The notes under the pieces: generated by a model
The model's input: only the letters and a program-made list of their open reading frames with translations
What the model was told of the DNA's origin: nothing
Databases searched by the model: none
Made by a program: the position numbers and the translations under genes
In this document: piece after piece, positions 45,063 to 54,597 of the stretch
How positions within the stretch are numbered: the stretch's first letter is position 1
How the letters are laid out: each line of letters opens with the position of its first letter
From: Alloacidobacterium sp963823845
GTDB lineage: Bacteria; Acidobacteriota; Terriglobia; Terriglobales; Acidobacteriaceae
Length of the DNA: 64,000 nt
Assembly (NCBI GenBank): GCA_963823845.1
Contig: CAWGND010000008.1
Location: forward strand, 1,302,001-1,366,000
Direction: 5' to 3'

Positions 45063-46070
45063 TTATTTATTGCCGCCGGCTGGCAGCGGCAGTTCCTGCA
45101 GCTTTCCCGGAGGTGTGACGAGCCTTTCGAGCAGCTCCGGAGCCAGGGTGGCATGCAGTACAGCTCGATCCCTATGTTGTTCAATTTGAATGCTATCGAG
45201 CAGCGGCTTCAACTCGGCGTCCGTCACGCCCGGAGCGACGGTTTCAGCATTGCGGACAAAACTTAACAGCATCTTCACGGATTGGGCTGACGAAGCAGCC
45301 GCCTCCTCGGTCGGGGCAACCTCTTCCACGCGCAACCGCAATGAGCCGGTCCAGCGTACGGAAGCGATGAACATGGAATCGAACGGTATTGGCAGGCGCA
45401 GGCCAAAAATACTCACGTTGCCGCTGTCGCCGAAGGGAAGACCGATCTGCCCGACACCCCAGGCAAGGGAAAGTAACGGCACCTCTTCATAGTGGTCGGT
45501 TAGAAGGCTCGAACCTGAAAACGGAAGCGCAGCGGAGCGATGCCGATCGAGCATGGAGTGAATTTGTTCGGTGGTCGGTGTGTTGCTCACCGCGACCATG
45601 TCGTAACCGATCAGTGTGACGCGAACGGTGCGCCCATCGATCGGGATGCTGTAAATCGTGTGTCCGGCATAGCTTTCCTCTGCCGTCGAGAGGGTCTTGA
45701 GATATTGCGTCAGCTTGCGACCATCGAAGTGGCCGACGAACACCTCAGAGAATGCGACGGGGCCATTCGGGCCCGAGGAGTTGGGGAGACGATGCAGGGA
45801 GAATGCGGCCTCATCCAGATCGCGCTCAAACTGGATTCCCGTAGTGTCAATGAAGTTCTGATAGTCCGGATCGTGCGTGACCGGATGCTGGTCGAAGTGG
45901 GTGACGGCTCGAATCGGGCGCAGGTTCAGGTATACGATGCCATCGGATTCCGGCAGCAGCCGCGCGGCTTCCGGCGGGGCTTTCACGCGCAGGTAGAGGG
46001 CGACGGCCATTAGCAGGAGAATGACCACGACTACGGCGATCGTGATCCTCGTGCGCCGGCGAATTCTCAA
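45063..46070 (-). CDS. Membrane-anchored protein of unknown function
   Basis: A 335-residue protein with an N-terminal helix (about 9-28, ITIAVVVVILLLMAVALY) and a long extracytoplasmic part. There are paired GHFDGRKLTQYLKTL and GHTIYSIPIDGRTVRVTLIGYDMVAVSN blocks, typical of DUF-like periplasmic sensors that measure 'user-defined' variables. No active site seen. Convergent or tandem partners are lacking; the next upstream DNA (46,071 to 46,467) has no gene but a terminator-like hairpin. Confidence 0.62.
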   Translation of the reverse strand: MRIRRRTRITIAVVVVILLLMAVALYLRVKAPPEAARLLPESDGIVYLNLRPIRAVTHFDQHPVTHDPDYQNFIDTTGIQFERDLDEAAFSLHRLPNSSGPNGPVAFSEVFVGHFDGRKLTQYLKTLSTAEESYAGHTIYSIPIDGRTVRVTLIGYDMVAVSNTPTTEQIHSMLDRHRSAALPFSGSSLLTDHYEEVPLLSLAWGVGQIGLPFGDSGNVSIFGLRLPIPFDSMFIASVRWTGSLRLRVEEVAPTEEAAASSAQSVKMLLSFVRNAETVAPGVTDAELKPLLDSIQIEQHRDRAVLHATLAPELLERLVTPPGKLQELPLPAGGNK

Positions 46071-46238
46071 GGAGTTCTCCTTAGTGACCCTCCCATCATC
46101 TCATCCGGCGTGGCTTTGGCGCAGGATGACTCCTGGTACCCCTCCCCCTTTTCAACGGAGTTGTTTTATTATCAATGGTTTACAGAGCCATCCTGTACGG
46201 AGTCGCTTTGTTTTCAGTGGGTTACGGCTAAGAATAAG

Positions 46239-46268
46239 AAAAGGCAGGGCTTAGCGCCATGCCTTTTT
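46239..46268. terminator. Terminator downstream of the kinase-propeller gene
   Basis: AAAAGGCA (46239-46246) pairs with TGCCTTTT (46260-46267), with T-runs in both directions. It lies between the stop at 46468 and the start of the membrane protein at 46070, so it can end minus-strand transcripts. The remaining 46,071-46,467 gap is AT-rich and shows no gene. Confidence 0.7.
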
Positions 46269-46467
46269 CTCAAGTCTCTCTTCTTTCTCTATTATAGCTG
46301 ATTTGAGGGTAATTCCCGGCACATTGGTGCTTCGGCTATGTTGTTTGCATGTAAAGGGTTACGGGAACGCTCGCGGCTGAGGGCGCTTGACAAGAGTTTC
46401 CTGAGGGAGAAAATACCCCGCGCTCTTTCATGACTCCACAGGTTCCAGCTGCCGCTTGGCAGTATCG

Positions 46468-47466
46468 TCAGGGCCAGCGGACATTCAGCGCGTAGATTTC
46501 CTGGGTGCTGGTGTCGCGTGTAAAGATTGTAGAACCATCTGGCGCGACGTTGATTTGGGTATACCCGGTCCTCAATTGACGAAAGTCTTTCAAGCTCGTG
46601 ATTGTCTCTATCTGGCGGTCGGCAAACCGGAAGCGCTCAAGCTTTGATTCTGCGCCTCCGGTGGTGAAGTACAGGTACTTGTTATCCGGCGTGAGCATAG
46701 TGTTTTCGACTGTGGCAGCGAAGAGGTCAGTCCATTTCTGTGTCTTGAAATCATAGGTCAGGTACTTGCTCTGGCCATTTGGAGCATTGGTAGCGGCCAC
46801 GAGCGTGTCCTGGGTGACCCAGTATGGTCCCCATATCTGCTGGGCCCCAGGGACGGGAGATGCCTTCCCCGTGTGCAGATCAAAAGTCTGTAATCCGTCA
46901 GGCGACATAAAAACCAGGGCGTTTTCATCCGGGGACCAGTACGCATCGGTACCTTTCTCAACAATCTTGTAGGGCTGTCTGCCATTCATGTCGATCAGAA
47001 AAATTTGATAGTTTGACGAGAACGTGACCTTGGTTCCGTCCGGAGAAATCCATGGCATAACCGTCTCCATCGGCGGGGAGGTCAGTTGCAGACGTTCGCT
47101 TCCATCGCTGCGGCTCCGCCACAGACTACCGTCCGGATAGGAACGATAGACGACCCATTTTCCATCCCTGGAAAATGTTGTGTCCGTCGCCGAGATCCCG
47201 CCGAGGAACGGCAGGAATTGATGCGAATTCAGATCATAGCGAACCAGTTCAGCACGCTCCTTTGTGCCGATGGCGAAGATCTGCTTTTCCATCGCGGCTC
47301 GGGTATGGCTCCCTGAAGGACATTGGCCCGGTTGTAAGCCGGATCGGTTCTCTTGAGCGGCGTGAAAGCATTCCTCCCAAAGGAAGGGCCCAGATATCTG
47401 ATTGTTTTCCATTGCCGGATGAGTACAGGAGATATTTCCCATCCGAACTCCAGAACATAGCAACAA
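46468..47466 (-). CDS. Ser/Thr kinase-propeller protein, C-terminal fragment (PD40 repeats)
   Basis: The last reading-frame piece of a broken gene that spans 46468-49029. The meaningful part starts at about 47290. It holds TolB/PD40-type propeller blades with repeated SPDG/DG-W-style turns (FSRDGKWVVYRSYPDGSLW, WISPDGTKVTFSSNYQIFLIDMNG, APDGSTIFTRDTSTQEIYALNV). Such propellers are probably extracytoplasmic sensors of a membrane-crossing kinase. Frame is lost near the AAAA run at about 47288. Confidence 0.72.
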   Translation of the reverse strand: MLLCSGVRMGNISCTHPAMENNQISGPFLWEECFHAAQENRSGLQPGQCPSGSHTRAAMEKQIFAIGTKERAELVRYDLNSHQFLPFLGGISATDTTFSRDGKWVVYRSYPDGSLWRSRSDGSERLQLTSPPMETVMPWISPDGTKVTFSSNYQIFLIDMNGRQPYKIVEKGTDAYWSPDENALVFMSPDGLQTFDLHTGKASPVPGAQQIWGPYWVTQDTLVAATNAPNGQSKYLTYDFKTQKWTDLFAATVENTMLTPDNKYLYFTTGGAESKLERFRFADRQIETITSLKDFRQLRTGYTQINVAPDGSTIFTRDTSTQEIYALNVRWP

Positions 47467-48341
47467 TCATTTTTCCCAAATTTCAGGATTTCTCTCAGAC
47501 CTGTACCGTCCGCCGCGATCTCGTGCAACAACTTTTGACTGTCGCGATTCTCCTCGAAAAGGATTCGCTGCCCGTCTGGAGAAACGTTGACGCTATAAGC
47601 GTAACCAGGAACGGAGGCGAGCTTGAGCGGGTTCAAGCCGTCTTTGTCGGCGATGAACAAGTCTGATTCTGTTCCCTTAGTATATTTTTCGTTAGTGAAC
47701 GTCGTGAAAGCGATACGGTCATCCGGGAAAATATCCGCCCACTGTGCCTCATAGCCGCCGATTCGGTGCGCCTCTCCTGCCGGGAGTGGAATCATCCATA
47801 AGGGGGCAGGGAAATTGGAGCCCTCCCCATAAGCCAATAACGCGGAACCGTCGTGCGCCAATGCCGCGATATTGGGATCTGCAAACGTGGTTTCAATGAG
47901 TGCCGTTGGTCCACCGGTTACCGAGACCTGCGCAATTTTCCAATTCTTGGGCTGCCCCTCATTGAAATACATTCGCGTTCCGTCACTCACCAATGGTCCA
48001 TGCTTTGACTCGCCATCGTCGGTGAGTTGCGTAACGGATTCCACCACCGGAACCGCAGGCGGAGTTCGCCACCATGCAATCAGGAGCGCAGCGAGCGCGA
48101 CCGCGGCTCCTGCTGCCGCGGCCCATACCCAACGCGAGCGCGAGCCCTGGGTGGTCGCAGCAATCGTGGAGGCGCCCGAGTCCGACAAAGCTTCGAGCGC
48201 AAACGCCAGATCCGATGCAGAGTGAAAGCGTTGTTCGGGATTCTTCTCCAGGCAGTGATGTACCACTCGCTGCAGTCCTGGAGGAGTGGTCTGGACGATC
48301 TGCGAAATCGCGGGCGGATCGTCGTTCAGGATGGCAGTCAT
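47229..48341 (-). CDS. Ser/Thr kinase-propeller protein, middle fragment
   Basis: The second piece of the broken kinase gene; meaningful from about 48380 to about 47460. It completes the kinase C-lobe (LQRVVHHCLEKNPEQRFHSASDLAFALEAL), crosses the membrane once (about residue 70-88 of this piece, WVWAAAAGAAVALAALLIAWW), and starts the propeller (VTQLTDDGESKHGPLVSDGTRMYF). A short stretch between about 47460 and 47290 continues in the third frame (SSDGKYLLYSSGNGKQSDIW). The order is as expected for an unbroken protein. Confidence 0.72.
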   Translation of the reverse strand: MTAILNDDPPAISQIVQTTPPGLQRVVHHCLEKNPEQRFHSASDLAFALEALSDSGASTIAATTQGSRSRWVWAAAAGAAVALAALLIAWWRTPPAVPVVESVTQLTDDGESKHGPLVSDGTRMYFNEGQPKNWKIAQVSVTGGPTALIETTFADPNIAALAHDGSALLAYGEGSNFPAPLWMIPLPAGEAHRIGGYEAQWADIFPDDRIAFTTFTNEKYTKGTESDLFIADKDGLNPLKLASVPGYAYSVNVSPDGQRILFEENRDSQKLLHEIAADGTGLREILKFGKNDCCYVLEFGWEISPVLIRQWKTIRYLGPSFGRNAFTPLKRTDPAYNRANVLQGAIPEPRWKSRSSPSAQRSVLNWFAMI

Positions 48342-49029
48342 CGTCTCCGCCGAGGTCGACCGTTGGAATGCCCGTTTGCCGACAACACTTCGTACACAGG
48401 ATCGCGCCGAAGGCGAAGATGTCGGCGCGATGGTCGGCCGGTTTGCCGCGAACCTGTTCGGGAGCCATGTAACCGACGGTGCCCATCACCATGCCAGGAT
48501 CGGTTCCTTTTGTTTGCGTCGGCGCAGCTTCGGCTGAGTCCGGTTGGCGCTGCATCAGTTTCGCGAGGCCGAAGTCGAGAATCTTGAGATGCCCGTCTTT
48601 GGTGACGAAGAGGTTCTCCGGCTTGAGGTCGCGATGAACGATGCCTTTCTCGTGCGCCGCTGCCAATCCATGCGCGATCTGAATGCCGTAATCAATCGCT
48701 TTGCGAATCGGGATTGGACCGCGCTGCAGCAGTTGGCGCAGCGTGCTGCCTTCCAGCAGCTCGGAAACCAGATACGGTGCGCCTTCGAAGGTTCCGAACT
48801 GGTGAACGGCGAGAATGTTGGGATGGTTGAGGACTGCTGCTGCTTGCGCCTCCTGTTCGAATCGCCGCAGCCTGTCCGGATCCTGTGAAACAAAGGCAGG
48901 CAAAACCTTGATCGCCACCTCGCGCTTGAGGGCTGGATCGCGGGCGCGATACACCTCGCCCATTCCGCCTGCACCCAAGAGGCCGAGAATTTCATAGCCA
49001 TCCAGTTTCGTGCCTGCGATCAACGGCAT
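47983..49029 (-). CDS. Ser/Thr protein kinase, N-terminal fragment
   Basis: The first piece of the broken gene; in frame from 49029 to about 48395. A full Hanks-type N-lobe and catalytic loop are visible: LLGAGGMGEVYRA (P-loop), VAIKVLP (Lys), IVHRDLKPENLFV (HRD), LDFGLAKL (DFG), and GTVGYMAPEQVRG. Frame is lost after DIFAFGAIL by two close indels (about 48394 and 48380), after which the C-lobe continues in another frame. With the other pieces it would be about 850 residues, the usual size for the acidobacterial kinase-PD40 family. Confidence 0.8.
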   Translation of the reverse strand: MPLIAGTKLDGYEILGLLGAGGMGEVYRARDPALKREVAIKVLPAFVSQDPDRLRRFEQEAQAAAVLNHPNILAVHQFGTFEGAPYLVSELLEGSTLRQLLQRGPIPIRKAIDYGIQIAHGLAAAHEKGIVHRDLKPENLFVTKDGHLKILDFGLAKLMQRQPDSAEAAPTQTKGTDPGMVMGTVGYMAPEQVRGKPADHRADIFAFGAILCTKCCRQTGIPTVDLGGDDDCHPERRSARDFADRPDHSSRTAASGTSLPGEESRTTLSLCIGSGVCARSFVGLGRLHDCCDHPGLALALGMGRGSRSRGRARCAPDCMVANSACGSGGGIRYATHRRWRVKAWTIGE

Positions 49030-49071
49030 GGTGCGCGGGTTATACCGCTCCGGCCAATTGCCGGACAGGCC

Positions 49072-51402
49072 CTAGTTGTCCTTTGGTGCGGGGGTGAAAC
49101 CCGGCAACATCCGCGACGTTGAATGGAAGATGTGATATTCGCCAAAGGCCATGTCGGTCAGGATTGTTTTATAGGGTGCATAGACTTTGAAGTTTTCGCC
49201 CCATTCATGAATATCCATGATTGTCCTCTGCCTGGAAATGGAAACGCTTCTTGTCGGGCAGATATAAGTAGTTCCACCCATTACGACTGGACCGTACTCG
49301 ACCATCACGTCGGATTGTTCGAGGGGTAGTCTCGCTTCGAGGTCTGCCTGCGCGGTCACGCGAAGAATCGCTCCGCTCGTCGGATCGACGGCGAACTCTC
49401 CGTGAAACCGGGCCTTTTTGCTGGCAGTAATCATTATGTCGCTCTCCAGGTAGCCGAAGCCGACGAAGAAAAGAGGCGATTCCTGCGGGACTCGATAGCG
49501 GAAAACCGCCTGTGGTCCGTTCGCGCCCTGCTCCCATCGGCTCCAGGTCAAATCGCTGCCGGCCGCTGTGGCGCCCTTGAGGACCGTGACCAGAATGGGG
49601 CCAAAGGTCCCCACAGTGTCCAGGGTCCGTTCCCCCGACTTCAGCGGCCTTCCCTTGATAGCCTCTCCTTCCACGACCTCTTTGCCGTTGCTGAAGTGCA
49701 ATGTAGCTTCGGAGGTCTCATCCGGATGCAGTGACGGATCGCCCATCGCGGTCTTCCAGGTTTGTGGCGTCACGAAGCTGGCCTGGATGCGGTCTTGCGG
49801 GCCGGAGAAAAGCGTATTCGTCCGAATAATGTTATCGACAGGGACATCATTCTCGCCATATTGGCTCGTCGTCCGGGTGGCAAAGAAATTCGGCAGCCCG
49901 GCAATGGTCTTGTTCACATAATCGACGGCTCGCGAGATGATCTGCCGTTGCGTTGCCGCGTCGGGTGGTGGGGTCGAGGGGATCTCACTCGCTGGGGGAG
50001 CGAGGAAGACCGATTCATCAGCCAACGCAACGAGGGCCTGCCGCGCCGCCTTCTTGCCCTTCAGGGAGGCCTCCAACACCGCCAACTTCGCGCTGCTCAG
50101 CCTTTCAGTCAGTTGCATTGCAGACAGTCGTCGTGCCAATTCGTTGTCCGAACTGGCATGTGCCGTCTTCAGCGCCTGCTGCAACTGTTCCACTGTCAGG
50201 CGTTCGGCTCCAGCAGGAGTTTGATCGTAGAAGACCGGTTCGTCGAAATACCCGTTGCGGGCGTGGGCCGTCAGATCGGGGTTGCGGACTTCCACTTTTA
50301 GAGAGTGAGACTCATCCACCTGATCCGTGCGCGGGGGATCGAAGGTCAACGAATAAAAGGTGCTCGCCTGCTCGACGCGTTTGCCGATCAGACCGGCAAG
50401 GTCGCTGTGTGTCTCTATTACGCCGCCGCCGCTTTGCGTTGCTAGTACGTGCAGCACCAGGTAATTCCCATCGATCGTTTCCGGTTTGACCCCTTCGAGA
50501 AAATCCTTGTAAACAAAGGTGGAGACGGGCACGGGGTTTCCACTGTAGTCATAGAGTGGCCACTCCGTGGCCATCCAGAGATCAATCCGAGCTTCGCGGA
50601 GACGGGTTGAGAGTTCGGTGAAAAGATCGAAGAGTCCGGTGTTCTCTTTCGCATCGATCTTCCAGCCAGGGCCCAGCCAAAACATCAGTTTTCTGCCAGG
50701 CCTCCGCCGCTCCTCGATTGCGATGGATCCAAGAGCTATCAGAGACCGGGGTATTTTTATTTTCCGCTTGGTGACCCTACCTCCTTCAATCGGGTCCAGA
50801 TTCTCAGAGACCATTGGCGTTTTCCAGATCAGGTGCGGCTCTTTTCCCTTCGCGATCTGGTCGGCCAGGGCGTTCCCATCGGTGGAAGGTACCGCGGACG
50901 CCGAGAGTCCGTCCTGGGTAAGCCGGTAGATCGATACCGGCTGGTCAAGATGCCCCTGGTTCTGACGCAGGAAGTTCTCGGCTTCGTGCTTCGCATCCTC
51001 AAGCGGAGCCTCGCCGTGCTTCGGGGTGTCGCCCATGTTCAACTCATCGATCACCAGGATGACTTCGACGGGGGGATTGGGCCGAGTGGCGACTCCGTCG
51101 AACGCCTGAAAGGTGACAATCTTCGCAGGCTGGCCGTTGTCCAGCAACGTAAAGTCCTGTTGCCCCAGGCCGGCCACTGGATTTCCTGACTTATCCGTCA
51201 CGACAACATCAAGTTTGATCATTCCCTGGGATGTGTCGGGGCCGGGCTTAGGGTCGGGCTCAACCTCGGTCGGCAAAGAGGATGCGCGCTGACTCGCCTG
51301 CGCAAATGCAGGAGCAGCCATAGATAGGAGCAGCACTGCACAAATGCGGAAGGGCGTCCACACGCCAGTCACCCGAATCACAGTCCCCCGGCTTCTTCGC
51401 AA
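49072..51402 (-). CDS. VWFA-related acidobacterial exported protein
   Basis: A 776-residue protein with a signal peptide (about 18-36). Residues 60-350 form the VWFA-related domain known mainly from Acidobacteria: IKLDVVVTDKSGNPVAGLGQQDFTLLDNG is its hallmark start, followed by VEVILVIDELNMGDTPK in place of the strict DxSxS MIDAS. The long C-terminal part (400-776) is unrecognised, with beta-rich segments such as NYLVLHVLATQSGGGVIETHSD and late YGPVVMGGTTYICP. It may act in cell-surface assembly or adhesion. Adjacent to the kinase gene (42-base gap) and on the same strand. Confidence 0.87.
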   Translation of the reverse strand: MRRSRGTVIRVTGVWTPFRICAVLLLSMAAPAFAQASQRASSLPTEVEPDPKPGPDTSQGMIKLDVVVTDKSGNPVAGLGQQDFTLLDNGQPAKIVTFQAFDGVATRPNPPVEVILVIDELNMGDTPKHGEAPLEDAKHEAENFLRQNQGHLDQPVSIYRLTQDGLSASAVPSTDGNALADQIAKGKEPHLIWKTPMVSENLDPIEGGRVTKRKIKIPRSLIALGSIAIEERRRPGRKLMFWLGPGWKIDAKENTGLFDLFTELSTRLREARIDLWMATEWPLYDYSGNPVPVSTFVYKDFLEGVKPETIDGNYLVLHVLATQSGGGVIETHSDLAGLIGKRVEQASTFYSLTFDPPRTDQVDESHSLKVEVRNPDLTAHARNGYFDEPVFYDQTPAGAERLTVEQLQQALKTAHASSDNELARRLSAMQLTERLSSAKLAVLEASLKGKKAARQALVALADESVFLAPPASEIPSTPPPDAATQRQIISRAVDYVNKTIAGLPNFFATRTTSQYGENDVPVDNIIRTNTLFSGPQDRIQASFVTPQTWKTAMGDPSLHPDETSEATLHFSNGKEVVEGEAIKGRPLKSGERTLDTVGTFGPILVTVLKGATAAGSDLTWSRWEQGANGPQAVFRYRVPQESPLFFVGFGYLESDIMITASKKARFHGEFAVDPTSGAILRVTAQADLEARLPLEQSDVMVEYGPVVMGGTTYICPTRSVSISRQRTIMDIHEWGENFKVYAPYKTILTDMAFGEYHIFHSTSRMLPGFTPAPKDN

Positions 51403-51615
51403 GTATACTCGCGAGTCCGAACTAACCTACTCGGCTTGGCCGCGACCACTTCGCGGAGCATTACTGCTGTTTCATCCGGTGAAGAGGGGACTGCGATTTT
51501 CTCGGGTTCTGGCGATTGTTCCTCGTTACACTGGGGTCGCGGCTGGTCGGAAACTACTGTTCCTTATAGTCGTCTCTATACTGTTGCAACTTTTGTGAAG
51601 CAAGAGGTTCTCACG

Positions 51616-53250
51616 ATGTTTAGATTTTCTCCACTACTGGCAGCGCTCCTGGCAGTAGTCGTATCTACTTCTGCACTGGCCGCGGAAGACCCCGTCACCA
51701 CCACCAAACCTACGCTTCCACCGGCAGCACCTGCGCCGGCTCCGGATTCGACAACGGAAGGCTCTGTCACCGCCGGCGGCGCGCAAATCGCCTACCGGGC
51801 CGTTGCCGGAACCATCACCGTCGGAGCGACCGACGAGCAGGATGCGCAGCTTGGTCCCGACGGTAAGCCGCTGCCCGACACTGAAGCCGCGCTGGCGGCC
51901 GCGCAGTCGAAAGATCCGAAAGAGGCTCCGCCCATTGCGCGCATGTTCTACGTGGCCTATTTCAAGAAAGACGCGAATGCCGAGGAGCGCCCGATCACTT
52001 TCATCTATAACGGCGGGCCGGGCAGCTCGACGGTCTGGCTGCACATGGGATCGTTCGGTCCCAAGCACGTCGTTACCGCGGACGATAGGCATCTCGCGGG
52101 CGCACCGTACAAGCTGGCGAATAATACCTACACTCTCCTTGACGTGAGCGACCTGGTCTTCATCGACATGCCGGGCACGGGTTTCGGACGGCTGGTGGGC
52201 AAGGACAAGGAGAAGGCGTTCTGGGGCGTCGATGAAGACGCGCACGCCTATGCCCGCTTCATCGCGCGCTTCATCAGCAAGTACAGCCGCTGGAACTCGC
52301 CCAAGTATCTCTTCGGCGAGAGCTATGGGACGACGCGCTCGTCGGTGGTATCGAACATTCTGGAGAACGAGAAGAGCATCGACCTGAACGGCGTGATCCT
52401 GCTGTCGCAGATCTTTAACTTCACATCGGACATCGATGCGGCACGCGGCAATCCGGGCATTGATCTTCCCTTTCAGCTTGCCCTGCCCACCTTCGCTGCG
52501 ACGGCCTACTACCATCACAAGCTGCCCAGCCAGCCGGCGGCGCTCGAGCCTTTCCTGAAAGAGGTGGAGGACTTCGCGATGGGCGAGTATGCGCACGCGC
52601 TGGCGCAGGGAACGGATCTTACAGCAAGCGAGAAACAGGCTGTCGCAGAGAAGCTGCACAATTACACCGGCCTGCCGGTTGCGTATCTGCTGAAGGCTGA
52701 TCTGCGCGTGAGTGGCGGCGGCTTCTCGAAGAACCTGCAGGACGACCAGGATCTGACGACAGGGCGACTGGACACGCGCTTCTCCGGACCCACGATCAAT
52801 CCGTTGAGCGAAGAGGCACAGTACGATCCGCAGAGCTCGGCGATCTCGTCGGCCTATGTCTCGCTCTTCAATGATTACGTTCGCCGCGACCTGAAGTATG
52901 GGGAAGGGCAAACCTATCTGCCAGAGGCCGACTTTGGGCACGCAGAGTGGGACCTGAAACATAACGGGAATCCCATCAACCTGAACGTGAGCGCGGATCT
53001 CGCGACGGCGATGAAGACGAATCCTCGGCTGAAGGTGATGGTGAACGGCGGTTACTACGACCTGGCCACGCCGTTCTACGCTGCGCTGTACGAGGACAAG
53101 CATCTGCCCATTCCGGATAGTCTGTCGAAGAACATTGAGTACGACTGGTACGAGTCGGGCCACATGGTCTACGTGCGCGACGAGTCGCTGCAGCAGTTGC
53201 ACGACCGAGTTGCCGCGTTCATTCGCAGTACCGACGCCGGAAACCGGTAG
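51616..53250 (+). CDS. Serine carboxypeptidase (S10 family)
   Basis: A 544-residue exported enzyme. AGAGG stands before the ATG at 51616 and residues 1-23 form a Sec signal. The frame stays open upstream but adds no signal. ITFIYNGGPGSSTVWLHMGSFGP is the oxyanion region; the catalytic Ser236 sits in LFGESYGTTR. Asp and His should lie in VMVNGGYYDLATPF and the terminal ESGHMVYVRDES. It removes C-terminal residues from peptides in the periplasm. It is followed by a peptidase S9 gene, hinting at a peptide-scavenging pair. Confidence 0.93.
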   Translation: MFRFSPLLAALLAVVVSTSALAAEDPVTTTKPTLPPAAPAPAPDSTTEGSVTAGGAQIAYRAVAGTITVGATDEQDAQLGPDGKPLPDTEAALAAAQSKDPKEAPPIARMFYVAYFKKDANAEERPITFIYNGGPGSSTVWLHMGSFGPKHVVTADDRHLAGAPYKLANNTYTLLDVSDLVFIDMPGTGFGRLVGKDKEKAFWGVDEDAHAYARFIARFISKYSRWNSPKYLFGESYGTTRSSVVSNILENEKSIDLNGVILLSQIFNFTSDIDAARGNPGIDLPFQLALPTFAATAYYHHKLPSQPAALEPFLKEVEDFAMGEYAHALAQGTDLTASEKQAVAEKLHNYTGLPVAYLLKADLRVSGGGFSKNLQDDQDLTTGRLDTRFSGPTINPLSEEAQYDPQSSAISSAYVSLFNDYVRRDLKYGEGQTYLPEADFGHAEWDLKHNGNPINLNVSADLATAMKTNPRLKVMVNGGYYDLATPFYAALYEDKHLPIPDSLSKNIEYDWYESGHMVYVRDESLQQLHDRVAAFIRSTDAGNR

Positions 53251-53310
53251 TCCAGCCGGTCAGTGTGGTCGTTCTTTTGACTCCAGTTACCTCTTCAGGA
53301 GATTGCCTTG

Positions 53311-53881
53311 ATGCTGATTTCTTCTTTCATGCTGCTTGTTTCCCTGCCCGCTGTTGCCGCTGTGCATGCACAGACCTCGGTTCCTACGCGAACGCCTACT
53401 ATCGATCAATCGCTTGAAATGCAGAGCGTAGCGTCTCCGAAAATTTCTCCTGACGGAAAGCGCGTGATCTACGAACAGTCGCGGACGAACTGGGAGGCCG
53501 ACGCCTTCGAAACAGACTTGTGGGTGGCCGACGTGGGAACGGGCGAGAGGCACTGCTTACGCTGCAGGCGAAGTTTTCAACTAACGCAGCCTGGTCGCCG
53601 GATGGCAAGTGGATTGCCTTTTCGTCGGACAGGCCGGGGTCGCTGGCGGAATCGCCAACAGACAAGAAGCAGTTGTATGTGATGCCCGCTGATGGCGGCG
53701 AGGCGCAACAACTGACAAAGATGGACAACAGCGTCGACGGCTTTGAGTGGGCGGCCGACTCGAAGCGTATTGCACTGAAGGCGCAAGCGCCGGACACAAG
53801 ACGATGAAAGACCGCAAAGAGATTTCGGTGAATACCATGTGTTTCACGCGGATGATCAGATGATGCATCTCTGGCTCATCG
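53311..53881 (+). pseudogene. S9 peptidase, 5' part only (frameshifted, truncated at join)
   Basis: SD AGGAGA precedes the ATG at 53311. A signal peptide is followed by propeller blades of an S9-type peptidase in three frames: SVASPKISPDGKRVIYEQSR in frame one; from about 53548 KFSTNAAWSPDGKWIAFSSD in another; and from about 53806, after further indels, KDRKE, then FGEYHVFHADDQMMHLWLI. The alpha/beta-hydrolase half with the catalytic triad is absent, because foreign DNA begins at about 53880. At least three indels in 0.5 kb. Confidence 0.75.
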
Positions 53882-54597
53882 AGCCGCCATCCTTCCTGCA
53901 CGGTGGTTTCTGGCGGGTGGCGTACGACCGGTCGCACACCGGGCCGATGGCCACGGCCTTGGCGGCAGCCGGTTACGTCCTATGTGTGCCCGAGTTCCGT
54001 CGGACCGGGCAGCCCAGCGGCGGCTGGCCAGGGACGTTGGAGGATGTGGCCGCCGCGGTAAACCAGGCGCCCGGGCTGGTCAGGGAGGCGGTGGGCCCGG
54101 GGGTGATCGCCGACGGCCCGGCTCTGCTGGCCGGGCACTCGGCAGGCGGGCACCTGGCCCTGTGGGCGGCGGCGCGGCATCTGCTGGGACCGGGTTCCGC
54201 CTGGCGCCCCGCCCAGGGGGTCAGGGGAGTGGTGGTACTCGCTGGGGTGAGCAACCTGGCTGAGTGTTACGACCAAGGGCTGGGCGGCGGCGCGGCCGCC
54301 GCCCTGATGGGCGGCGGTCCCCTTGACTTCCCGCAGCGCTACCGGGCCGCGGACCCGGCGGTCCTGTTGCCGCTGGGCTGCCCGGTCAGGCTGGTGCACG
54401 GCTCACTAGATGACGCTGTGCCCGCGGCGATGAGCCGCGGCTACGCCGCCCTCGCCCGCGCCGCCGGTGACGACACCACAATGGCGGAGTTGCCGGGCAC
54501 CAGTCACGTCGATCTCATCGACCCGCTCTCGCCTGCGTGGCCTGTGGTGATGGCCGCCTTCCAGGCCCTGGCCCCCACTGCCCACGCGTCCTCTTAG
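53839..54597 (+). CDS. Alpha/beta hydrolase, 5'-truncated and fused by the join
   Basis: Only from about codon 16 on is this a hydrolase of actinomycete type: FLHGGFWRVAYDRSHTGPMA with the oxyanion HGG, EFRRTGQPSGGWPGTLEDV, and LLAGHSAGGHLALWAAA with the nucleophile Ser. VRLVHGSLDDAVPAAMS should carry Asp and SHVDLIDP the His. Codons before that belong to the S9 peptidase of the other genome, so the natural start of this gene is missing. The family acts on small esters or in kynurenine-like formamide hydrolysis. Not a true fusion in my reading. Confidence 0.72.
   Translation: MFHADDQMMHLWLIEPPSFLHGGFWRVAYDRSHTGPMATALAAAGYVLCVPEFRRTGQPSGGWPGTLEDVAAAVNQAPGLVREAVGPGVIADGPALLAGHSAGGHLALWAAARHLLGPGSAWRPAQGVRGVVVLAGVSNLAECYDQGLGGGAAAALMGGGPLDFPQRYRAADPAVLLPLGCPVRLVHGSLDDAVPAAMSRGYAALARAAGDDTTMAELPGTSHVDLIDPLSPAWPVVMAAFQALAPTAHASS

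Noticed and set aside
53839..54597. A natural fusion of an S9 peptidase segment to an alpha/beta hydrolase
   Set aside because: Only about 15 codons come from the peptidase, in a frame reached only after indels, and the base composition switches at the same point. A chimeric join explains it better.
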